A stretch of DNA of 33,430 nt from an uncultured Vogesella sp. (GTDB taxonomy: Bacteria > Pseudomonadota > Gammaproteobacteria > Burkholderiales > Chromobacteriaceae). Made by a program: the position numbers and the translations under genes. Shown piece by piece: positions 18,951 through 31,227 of this stretch; position 1 is the first letter of the stretch, and every line of letters begins with the position of its first letter. The stretch lies in assembly GCA_946479405.1 (NCBI GenBank), contig CAMLGD010000007.1:1-33430 (forward strand), read 5' to 3'. Below the pieces are notes generated by a model that had not been told where the DNA came from, ran no database searches, and saw nothing but the letters and a program-made list of their open reading frames with translations.

Positions 18951-19594
18951 AAATATTATCATTTGGTTCTAGTAGCAGTATCAATTTAGAGCTTTCCAAG
19001 CTTGGGTGCTCTATTGATACTGTTGGGCGTAAAGGTGATTTTTTATTAGACTTTAGTGAGGGACCAAACGAAAAATATTTTAATAAAGATTTTTTAAATT
19101 ATACATATTATATTTTCAATGCAGGCAGCTTAAGCAGCACACCATTTCTCAATAGAGATGCCGCAGACATCAATCAGGCTCTGAACATTAACCTTGTTTC
19201 TATTGTATTTTTGATTGAATTTATCTTACAAAACAATCCCAATGCACGCATTATAGTTATTGGCTCAGAGTCAGGAAAAAAAGGAAGCTTTGACAAAGTG
19301 TACCACCTCTCTAAAGCCGCTTTATCCGCTTATTGCCGCGAGAGATATTTACACTTTCCCAATCAACAACTCCTTGTGATTTCGCCATCAACCATTGGCG
19401 ATGCCGGGATGACTATCTCAAGAACGGATTTAGCTAGACTGGAAGCCTATGAAAGGGCTCACCCCAAAAAAAGATTTCTAAAAATGAGCGAACTAGCCTT
19501 ATTTATTTTTGACATATTTAATAATCCTTCTACATACTTGACCAACACAGACATTCATCTTGATGGTGGGAAGTTTGCCCGCTCAACTCTTTAG
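18947..19594 (+). CDS. Short-chain dehydrogenase/reductase-like protein with an atypical cofactor loop
   Basis: The 215-residue protein keeps the SDR core: NAG at 58-60, NINLVS after it, GSESG around 106-110 with the catalytic serine region, and YHLSK (Tyr119, Lys123). The usual TGxxxGxG cofactor loop is replaced by FGSSSSINLE near residues 6-15, so cofactor binding may be unusual. The C-terminal NTDIHLDGGKF matches the normal SDR ending. Its ATG overlaps the stop codon of the FAD oxidoreductase. It is the last gene of the glycan locus. It probably reduces or epimerises a precursor, but the substrate is unknown. Confidence 0.78.
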   Translation: MKILSFGSSSSINLELSKLGCSIDTVGRKGDFLLDFSEGPNEKYFNKDFLNYTYYIFNAGSLSSTPFLNRDAADINQALNINLVSIVFLIEFILQNNPNARIIVIGSESGKKGSFDKVYHLSKAALSAYCRERYLHFPNQQLLVISPSTIGDAGMTISRTDLARLEAYERAHPKKRFLKMSELALFIFDIFNNPSTYLTNTDIHLDGGKFARSTL

Positions 19595-19624
19595 AGCATT
19601 ACTTTGTTGAATCTTATCTCAAAA

Positions 19625-19648
19625 TTTTAACGACCCTGATCGTTAAAA
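19625..19648. repeat. 9-bp inverted repeat after the glycan locus
   Basis: TTTTAACGA, six bases, TCGTTAAAA: perfect arms, AT-rich, 30 bases past the SDR stop codon. It could be a weak terminator or an operator; no T-run follows. Confidence 0.45.
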
Positions 19649-19698
19649 CTATCTTCATATAGATTACAATCAAATTAGAATTTATTTCCTATCCCAAT

Positions 19699-19734
19699 AA
19701 AAAAACGGCACAGCTTGTTGCTGTGCCGTTTTGC
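19699..19734. terminator. Bidirectional intrinsic terminator between the glycan locus and gltD
   Basis: An 11-bp perfect stem (AACGGCACAGC/GCTGTGCCGTT) with a five-base loop, flanked by an A-run on the left and TTTT on the right. It can end both the plus-strand glycan transcript and the minus-strand gltBD transcript, which meet here. Confidence 0.9.
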
Positions 19735-19749
19735 ATTTCTCTCAGTGGC

Positions 19750-25694
<5,945 letters not shown>

Positions 25695-25732
25695 CGTTTG
25701 TCCCTGCTTATAATGTGAAGCGAATGCCTTCG

Positions 25733-25761
25733 ATTCTAAGGTCAAGATAGCTGACCTGCAA
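25733..25761 (-). promoter_or_regulatory. Candidate gltB promoter (TTGCAG, 17 bases, TAGAAT)
   Basis: On the minus strand TTGCAG (25756-25761) and TAGAAT (25733-25738) are 17 bases apart, predicting a start near 25726 and a leader of about 30 bases. Both boxes differ from consensus at one or two positions. Confidence 0.6.
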
Positions 25762-25951
25762 CCGCTTTTTGTGCGACGCATTATTGAAATAAAATCAATT
25801 AGTTATGTTTGTTTTTTGGCAAATTTCGCCAGCAGCATAATGCACAAACTTTACGTTATAGGGACATCAACCTTCAAAAAAACGACAGCCAAACGCTGTA
25901 TTTTCACCCTTACAAAATACTGAATTTCAAATATTGTCAGACAGTAAACAT

Positions 25952-27400
25952 ATGGCATTTTTTCATCACCCTTCGGCATCATCGCCGCTGTTCCGCCAGA
26001 TGGCCGAACAGGCCCTGGCACGCTCGGCTGGCGCGCCACTGGTGGCCGGTAATCAGGTCGACGTGCTGTTCGATGCTGCGGCCAACTTTGCCGCCTGGCT
26101 GGACGCCATTCGCCAGGCAAAGCGGGTGGTACAGGTAGAAATGTATTTGTTTGCCAATGACGACTTTGGCCGCCAGCTGCGCGCGCTGTTGTGCGACAAG
26201 GCCCGTGCCGGAGTGCAGGTCTATCTGCTGTATGACTGGCTGGGCTGCTGGCGCGAGCACTACCGCGGCTTCTTCAAACCACTGCAGCAGGCCGGCGCCC
26301 AGCTGCGAGTGTGGCAGGCGCCGGGGCTGACCCGCGGCCTGCGCCTGCTGGGGCGCGATCATCGCAAGCTGATCATCGTCGATGGCGAACAGGCCTTCAT
26401 CGGCGGGCTGTGCGCCAGCTCACGCTGGAACGACTGGCGCGACACCGGCCTGCGCCTGGCCGGCCCGCTGCTGGTCGATGCCATGGCGGCCTTTGCCGAC
26501 AGCTGGGAGCAATGCGGCAGTCCGCTGACGCTGCCCACTCTGGCTGCACCGGAAAACCGCGGCAACATCGCCGCGCGGCTGATCGCCACCACCCCGGCCA
26601 CCGCCAACCTGATGCGACTGGATCTGCTGATCGCCGGCTTCGCCCGCGAACGGCTGTGGCTGACCGACGCCTATTTCATGGGCACCAGTGCCTACCTCAC
26701 CGCACTGCAAAACGCCGCGCGCGACGGCGTGGACGTACGGCTGCTGGTGCCGCGCGCCAGCGACATCGGCTGGATCGCCACCGTGTCGCGCACCCAGTAC
26801 CGCCCACTGCTGGAAGCCGGGGTGCGCGTATTCGAATGGAACGGTCCGATGGTACATGCCAAGACCGCGGTGGCCGACGAGCGCTGGGCGCGCATCGGCT
26901 CCAGCAACCTCAACCTGTCCAGCTGGCTGGCTAATCGCGAGATCGATCTGGCGATCGAGGATGCCGGCGTTGCCGACACCATGGCTCAGCGCTTCCTGCA
27001 CGATCTGGACAATGCCACCGAGATCGTGCTCGGCGGCCAACGCCGCCGGCCGATACCGGCGCGCACGCGCGCACGGCAGCAGCGCCTGCCGCTGCGGCAA
27101 CAGGCGGCGGTCAGTGCCGCCGCCGCCGCGCGGCAAGCCGCGCGCATCGGCGAGGTGCTGGACAGCGCCGTGCGCGGCACCCGTGACGTGGATGACAGCG
27201 AAGCCAGCGCCTTTCTCAGCATCGGCCTGGTGCTGCTGCTGCTGGCCATCGCCATCAGCGTGTTCCCCTACCTCGCCGCGCTACCACTCACCGCCCTGCT
27301 GCTGTTTGCTGCCGCCAGCGTGCTGTTGCGCGCCTGGCAGCTGTACCGCCGCCGCTTGAAGAAAAAACAACACCCGTCGCCACCACCGGACAAACATTAG
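25952..27400 (+). CDS. Phospholipase D-family protein, cardiolipin synthase-like
   Basis: Members with two HKD motifs act as cardiolipin synthases or other phosphatidyltransferases at the inner membrane. The 482-residue protein has both motifs intact: HRKLIIVD (His137, Lys139, Asp144) and HAKTAVAD (His302, Lys304, Asp309), the second followed by GSSNLNLSSWLANREIDLAI. It resembles ClsB-type enzymes, which lack the N-terminal membrane helices of ClsA. Unusually, two hydrophobic helices sit at the C-terminus after an Arg/Ala-rich linker (about residues 370-415), ending in a basic tail. The ATG at 25952 is used; a TTG six codons earlier is possible. No strong ribosome-binding site is seen. It diverges from gltB and stands alone. 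Confidence 0.87.
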   Translation: MAFFHHPSASSPLFRQMAEQALARSAGAPLVAGNQVDVLFDAAANFAAWLDAIRQAKRVVQVEMYLFANDDFGRQLRALLCDKARAGVQVYLLYDWLGCWREHYRGFFKPLQQAGAQLRVWQAPGLTRGLRLLGRDHRKLIIVDGEQAFIGGLCASSRWNDWRDTGLRLAGPLLVDAMAAFADSWEQCGSPLTLPTLAAPENRGNIAARLIATTPATANLMRLDLLIAGFARERLWLTDAYFMGTSAYLTALQNAARDGVDVRLLVPRASDIGWIATVSRTQYRPLLEAGVRVFEWNGPMVHAKTAVADERWARIGSSNLNLSSWLANREIDLAIEDAGVADTMAQRFLHDLDNATEIVLGGQRRRPIPARTRARQQRLPLRQQAAVSAAAAARQAARIGEVLDSAVRGTRDVDDSEASAFLSIGLVLLLLAIAISVFPYLAALPLTALLLFAAASVLLRAWQLYRRRLKKKQHPSPPPDKH

Positions 27401-27645
27401 CCACACCGCAGGCAAGCCGCTAGCCGCCCCGCCCTGCGCGCGGCACCAGCGGCACGTTCGCACTAAGCCATTGATTTACCGGCCGCGGCCACGCGCCGGC
27501 AGCGCCGAACCCAGCCTAGCGCTAGCCGGCGAAAGCCCGCCTCGCAAGCGCCAACCGGGCAGCGGCACATGCCATCAGGGCCGCGCCTCCGGGTAGGAGG
27601 CAGGCTGCCGCGAGAAAAATCCGCGCTGTAATACTGCTGCGCAAC

Positions 27646-27732
27646 ATGAAGGCCGACAATGCCGCTACAATGCGCGCTTTCTTGGGTTATTCGAAGGTGT
27701 TTTCCGGTGCGGCCAACCTTGCCTGCCGGTAG
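27646..27732 (+). CDS. Candidate 28-codon upstream ORF
   Basis: Begins MKADNAATMRAF and ends ANLACR-stop; a second in-frame ATG is at 27670. It includes the TGCGGCCAAC repeat. There is no clear ribosome-binding site, so it may be a chance frame. Confidence 0.2.
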   Translation: MKADNAATMRAFLGYSKVFSGAANLACR

Positions 27733-27759
27733 ACAACACCCTAAGCCGGCAGACGTGAA

Positions 27760-27773
27760 GGAGGCTTGCCTCC
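27760..27773 (+). promoter_or_regulatory. Hairpin that would hide an AAGGAGG ribosome-binding site
   Basis: GGAGG, loop CTTG, CCTCC. The left arm is part of AAGGAGG (27758-27764), the strongest Shine-Dalgarno-like sequence in the leader, which precedes a GTG-started short frame at 27776. Confidence 0.45.
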
Positions 27774-27775
27774 CA

Positions 27776-27850
27776 GTGCGGACCGCGGTGCAAAGCGCCC
27801 CTTTTGTTCCGGTTGCAGTCGCCCCCCGTTTTCTGACTGCCACCGGTTAA
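27776..27850 (+). CDS. Candidate 24-codon upstream ORF with GTG start
   Basis: GTG-started frame, 11 bases after AAGGAGG, rich in Val/Pro/Ala (SAPFVPVAVAPRFL) and ending in TAA. The hairpin at 27809-27846 lies inside it. It could be a leader peptide; no homologue is recognised. Confidence 0.3.
   Translation: MRTAVQSAPFVPVAVAPRFLTATG
27809..27846 (+). promoter_or_regulatory. Extended leader hairpin, 11 bp with one mismatch
   Basis: CCGGT-T-GCAGTC pairs with GACTGC-C-ACCGG across a 14-base loop. No T-run follows, so it is not an ordinary terminator. Confidence 0.5.
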
Positions 27851-27984
27851 AACAACGCGCCTCAAGGCCAGCCATCCAGGGCGGCGGCATCACGTCGTAC
27901 GTACAGAACTGAGCCCCAACGCGCACCGAGTGACACTTCCGGCCCCGGCCGTGAAGGCCGCCAGCGGCGTTACAGGTGCCAAAG

Positions 27985-28009
27985 ACCGTGCAGTTGCACC
28001 CTGCACGGT
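27985..28009 (+). promoter_or_regulatory. Perfect 9-bp leader hairpin with a competing partner
   Basis: ACCGTGCAG, loop TTGCACC, CTGCACGGT. The loop bases GCACC (27996-28000) can also pair with GGTGC at 27975-27979, giving either a pseudoknot or an alternative fold. Confidence 0.55.
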
Positions 28010-28032
28010 TCACGCTCTGCCCGGCAGTCTTC

Positions 28033-28080
28033 ATGCTGAACCGATGTGTCCGAGTTTGGGCGAGTCCGCTCGCCCGCTAG
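28033..28080 (+). CDS. Candidate 15-codon leader peptide before the decarboxylase
   Basis: ATG-started frame encoding MLNRCVRVWASPLAR, stop TAG 18 bases before the decarboxylase ATG. It is Arg-rich and ends Ala-Arg-stop. The 7-bp hairpin 28058-28075 lies within its second half. No Shine-Dalgarno sequence is visible, so translation is uncertain. Confidence 0.3.
   Translation: MLNRCVRVWASPLAR
28058..28075 (+). promoter_or_regulatory. Perfect 7-bp hairpin next to the decarboxylase ribosome-binding site
   Basis: GGGCGAG, loop TCCG, CTCGCCC. It ends 10 bases before the TAAGGA ribosome-binding site (28086-28091). No T-run follows. Confidence 0.55.
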
Positions 28081-28098
28081 CAACTTAAGGACTCAGGT

Positions 28099-30357
28099 AT
28101 GCGTTTTCACTTCCCCATCGTCATCATCGACGAGGATTTCCGTTCCGAGAACACCAGCGGCTCCGGCATCCGCGAGCTGGCCGACGCCATCAAGGCCGAA
28201 GGCATGGACGTGATCGGCTACACCAGCTATGGCGACCTGACCTCGTTCGCCCAGCAGCAAAGCCGCGCCGCCGGCTTTATCCTGTCGATTGACGACGAGG
28301 AATTCCAGACCGACGAAGACGCCGAAGCGGCGCTGGGCGGTCTGTACGGTTTTGTCGCCGAAATTCGCCGCCGCAACCCGGACATCCCGGTATACCTGTA
28401 CGGCGAAACCCGCACCGCGCGCCATATCCCCAACGATATCCTGCGCGAGCTGCATGGCTTCATCCACATGCACGAGGACACCCCGGAGTTCGTGGCGCGC
28501 CACATCATCCGCGAAGCCAAATCGTACCTGGACACGCTGGCGCCGCCGTTCTTCCGCGCCCTGGTGCATTACGCCCACGACGGTTCCTACTCCTGGCACT
28601 GCCCGGGGCACTCCGGCGGCGTGGCGTTCCTGAAGAGCCCGGTGGGCCAGATGTTCCACCAGTTCTTCGGCGAGAACATGCTGCGCGCCGACGTGTGCAA
28701 CGCGGTGGAAGAACTCGGCCAGCTGCTGGACCACACCGGCCCGGTGGCGGCGTCGGAACGCAATGCAGCGCGCATTTTCAACGCCGACCACTGCTTCTTC
28801 GTCACCAACGGCACCTCGACCTCCAACAAGATCGTGTGGCACAGCACCGTGGCCGCCGGCGACATCGTGCTGGTGGACCGCAACTGCCACAAATCCAACC
28901 TGCACGCCATCATCATGACCGGGGCGATCCCGGTGTTCCTGATGCCGACGCGCAACCACTACGGCATCATCGGCCCGATTCCAAAGAGCGAGTTCTCGCT
29001 GGAAGCGATCCGCGCCAAGATCGAGGCCAACCCCTTCGCCCGCGAAGCGCTGGCCAAGAACAAGGGCGCCAAGCCGCGCATCCTCACCATCACCCAGTCC
29101 ACCTACGACGGCATTCTGTATAACGTCGAGGAGATCAAGGGCCTGCTGGATGGCGAGGTCGACACCCTGCACTTCGACGAAGCCTGGCTGCCACACGCCA
29201 GCTTCCACGACTTCTATGGCGACTTCCACGCCATCGGCGAGGGCCGCCCGCGCTGCAAGGAGTCGATGATTTTCTCCACCCAGTCCACCCACAAACTGCT
29301 GGCCGGCATCTCGCAGGCGTCGCAGATCCTGGTGCAGGACCCGGAGAACCGCAAGCTGGACACCATGAGCTTCAACGAAGCCTACCTGATGCACACCTCC
29401 ACCAGCCCGCAGTACGCCATCATCGCCAGCTGCGACGTGGCCGCGGCGATGATGGAGCAGCCGGGTGGCCAGGCGCTGGTGGAAGAATCGCTGGTGGAAG
29501 CGCTGGACTTCCGCCGCGCCATGCGCAAGGTGGACGAGGAATACGGCGACGACTGGTGGTTCCGCGTGTGGGGCCCGGATGCGCTGTCCGATGACGGCAT
29601 CTGCGACCCGGCCGACTGGACGCTGAAACCGGAAGACAGCTGGCACGGCTTTGCCGGCATCGAGGACGGCTTCAACATGCTGGACCCGATCAAGGCCACC
29701 ATTCTGACCCCGGGCCTGGCGCTGGACGGCAGCTTCGAGGAGCTGGGCATCCCGGCCGCCATCGTCACCAAGTACCTCACCGAGCATGGCGTGGTGGTGG
29801 AAAAAACCGGCCTGTACAGCTTCTTCATCATGTTCACCATCGGCATCACCAAGGGCCGCTGGAACACCATGATCTCGCTGCTGCAGCAGTTCAAGGACGA
29901 CTTCGACAAGAACCAACCGCTGTGGCGCGTGATGCCGGAATTCGTCGCCAAGTTCCCGCAGTACGAGCGCGTGGGCCTGAAGGACCTGTGCCTGAAGATT
30001 CACCACCTGTATGGCGAGCACGACATCGCCCGCCTGACCACCGAGATCTACCTGTCGGAAATGGCACCGGCAATGCGTCCGGGCGAAGCGTTTGCCAAGA
30101 TGGCACACCGCGACATCGAGCGCGTGCCGGTGGATCAGCTGGAAGGCCGCGTCACCGCCGTGCTGCTGACCCCGTACCCGCCGGGCATCCCGCTGCTGAT
30201 TCCGGGCGAGGTGTTCAACCAGACCATCGTTGACTACCTGCGCTTCGTGCAGGCGTTCAACCGCCAGCTGCCGGGCTTCGAAACCGACGTGCATGGTCTG
30301 GTGGCGACCGAGATCGACGGCAACAAGATCTACTGCGTGGACTGCGTCCGCGCCTGA
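28099..30357 (+). CDS. Lysine/arginine/ornithine decarboxylase (PLP fold type I, large basic amino-acid decarboxylase)
   Basis: These enzymes remove CO2 from a basic amino acid to give a diamine (cadaverine, agmatine or putrescine), for polyamine supply or acid resistance. The 752-residue protein has an N-terminal receiver-like wing domain (about 1-135), then YSWHCPGHSGGVAF, a PLP-binding core with VTNGTSTSNKIVWH, HFDEAWLPHASFH and the cofactor lysine Lys399 in STQSTHKLLAG, and a C-terminal domain ending VHGLVATEIDGNKIYCVDC. Length and motifs match the LdcA/AdiA group, close to the Pseudomonas lysine decarboxylase pattern; substrate choice among Lys, Arg and Orn is not settled by sequence. 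TAAGGA lies 7 bases before the ATG. It is preceded by a structured leader and followed by the paired repeat at 30376-30410. Confidence 0.93.
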   Translation: MRFHFPIVIIDEDFRSENTSGSGIRELADAIKAEGMDVIGYTSYGDLTSFAQQQSRAAGFILSIDDEEFQTDEDAEAALGGLYGFVAEIRRRNPDIPVYLYGETRTARHIPNDILRELHGFIHMHEDTPEFVARHIIREAKSYLDTLAPPFFRALVHYAHDGSYSWHCPGHSGGVAFLKSPVGQMFHQFFGENMLRADVCNAVEELGQLLDHTGPVAASERNAARIFNADHCFFVTNGTSTSNKIVWHSTVAAGDIVLVDRNCHKSNLHAIIMTGAIPVFLMPTRNHYGIIGPIPKSEFSLEAIRAKIEANPFAREALAKNKGAKPRILTITQSTYDGILYNVEEIKGLLDGEVDTLHFDEAWLPHASFHDFYGDFHAIGEGRPRCKESMIFSTQSTHKLLAGISQASQILVQDPENRKLDTMSFNEAYLMHTSTSPQYAIIASCDVAAAMMEQPGGQALVEESLVEALDFRRAMRKVDEEYGDDWWFRVWGPDALSDDGICDPADWTLKPEDSWHGFAGIEDGFNMLDPIKATILTPGLALDGSFEELGIPAAIVTKYLTEHGVVVEKTGLYSFFIMFTIGITKGRWNTMISLLQQFKDDFDKNQPLWRVMPEFVAKFPQYERVGLKDLCLKIHHLYGEHDIARLTTEIYLSEMAPAMRPGEAFAKMAHRDIERVPVDQLEGRVTAVLLTPYPPGIPLLIPGEVFNQTIVDYLRFVQAFNRQLPGFETDVHGLVATEIDGNKIYCVDCVRA

Positions 30358-30375
30358 TCGCTCCGGGTCTGAAGC

Positions 30376-30410
30376 ATGCGGCCAACCTTGCCCAGCCAGG
30401 TTGGCCGCAT
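30376..30410. repeat. Paired ATGCGGCCAAC repeat forming a hairpin after the decarboxylase
   Basis: ATGCGGCCAACCT and AGGTTGGCCGCAT form a 13-bp stem around a 9-base loop, 18 bases after the decarboxylase stop. There is no T-run, yet the position suggests it can also act as a transcription end or mRNA-stabilising hairpin. Confidence 0.88.
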
Positions 30411-30469
30411 CGCTTGTAGCCTGTGCCGCAGCAGCCATAATGAACCACTGCCATCGCGGAGCCACTGCC

Positions 30470-31183
30470 ATGAAATCCCTTGCGCTTGCCAGCCTGCTGC
30501 TGACGGCGCCGGCCCTGCCTGCGCACGACCTCACCATCTACACCACAGACTACCCGCCGCTGAGCATAGTGAGTAATGGCAACCAGTACGGCGGCATCGG
30601 CTATGAGCTGCTGCAGCACGCCGCGCGTATCAGCGGCGTCAGCCTGGAGATCCGCAGCAACCTGCCGTGGAAGCGGGCGCAGCAAGCCGCGCAGAATACC
30701 GCCAATAGCTGCGCCTACCCGCTCACCCGCGCACCGGAACGCGAAGCGCTGTTTCGCTGGGTCGGCCTGCTCCACCGTGGCGAGCTGGGGCTGTTCGCCC
30801 TGAACGACGGCCCCGCGCCAGCCAATCTGGCCGCCGCCACCCGCCTGCGCATCGTGGTGATGCTGGGCACCACCGCCGAGAACCGCCTCAAGGAACGCCA
30901 GCTGCCGTACAACACCACCCGCACGCCGGCCGACAGCCTGCTGATGCTGCAGGATCGCGCCGTCGATCTGTGGGCGGTGCATGATGTGGTGGCGCGCTAT
31001 TACGCGCAGCAGCAGCGCATGGCAATCAAGCAGGTGCTGCCGCTGGCGCGCGCCGACTCCTGGCTGGGCTGCAACCGCGCCAGCGATCCGCGGCCGGCCA
31101 ACAAGCTGGCCGAAGCCCTGGCGCAGCTGCAGCAGAACGGCGAAGCCCGCCGCATCGTCCGCCACTACCTCGCGCCTCCGTAG
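30470..31183 (+). CDS. Periplasmic substrate-binding protein, family 3-like
   Basis: The 237-residue protein starts with a signal peptide (MKSLALASLLLTAPALPAHD, no lipobox cysteine). It continues as a type II binding protein resembling the amino-acid-binding SBP_bac_3 family: LTIYTTDYPPLSIV, GGIGYELLQHAARISGV, LPWKRAQQAAQNTANSCAYPLTR and the later WAVHDVVARYYAQQ. GGAG lies about 8 bases before the ATG. No permease or ATPase gene follows; a sensor kinase gene begins 44 bases downstream in the same direction. A role as a stand-alone sensor component for that kinase is therefore inferred. The ligand is unknown; the decarboxylase upstream makes an amino acid or polyamine a reasonable guess only. 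Confidence 0.82.
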   Translation: MKSLALASLLLTAPALPAHDLTIYTTDYPPLSIVSNGNQYGGIGYELLQHAARISGVSLEIRSNLPWKRAQQAAQNTANSCAYPLTRAPEREALFRWVGLLHRGELGLFALNDGPAPANLAAATRLRIVVMLGTTAENRLKERQLPYNTTRTPADSLLMLQDRAVDLWAVHDVVARYYAQQQRMAIKQVLPLARADSWLGCNRASDPRPANKLAEALAQLQQNGEARRIVRHYLAPP

Positions 31184-31227
31184 CGCTACGGAGCAAAGCC
31201 GCCGCGGCAGCATGCCATAATGCCGCC

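Larger units (their letters stand above)
27401..28098. other. Long gene-free leader/intergenic region before the decarboxylase
   Basis: No protein gene or known RNA family was recognised in these ~700 bases. A possible -10 box TACAAT is at 27666-27671 without a good -35. The region holds a GCCTCC/GGAGGC hairpin at 27585-27601, one copy of the TGCGGCCAAC repeat at 27708-27717, several further perfect hairpins (listed separately) and three candidate short upstream ORFs. The density of structure in the last ~350 bases suggests a regulatory 5' leader of the decarboxylase mRNA or a small RNA. Confidence 0.55.

Noticed and set aside
27401..28098. RNase P RNA, tmRNA, 6S RNA or tRNA in the long gap
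   Set aside because: None of the conserved core sequences (for example GAGGAAAGTCCGGG of RNase P) or a cloverleaf with TTCGA arm was found.
30376..30410. Simple intrinsic terminator
   Set aside because: The stem is strong but no T-run follows on either strand, and the same arms recur elsewhere, so it is listed as a repeat that may have a secondary terminator role.
28093..30537. 814-codon minus-strand reading frame opposite the decarboxylase
   Set aside because: Antisense shadow; the plus-strand frame has all decarboxylase motifs.
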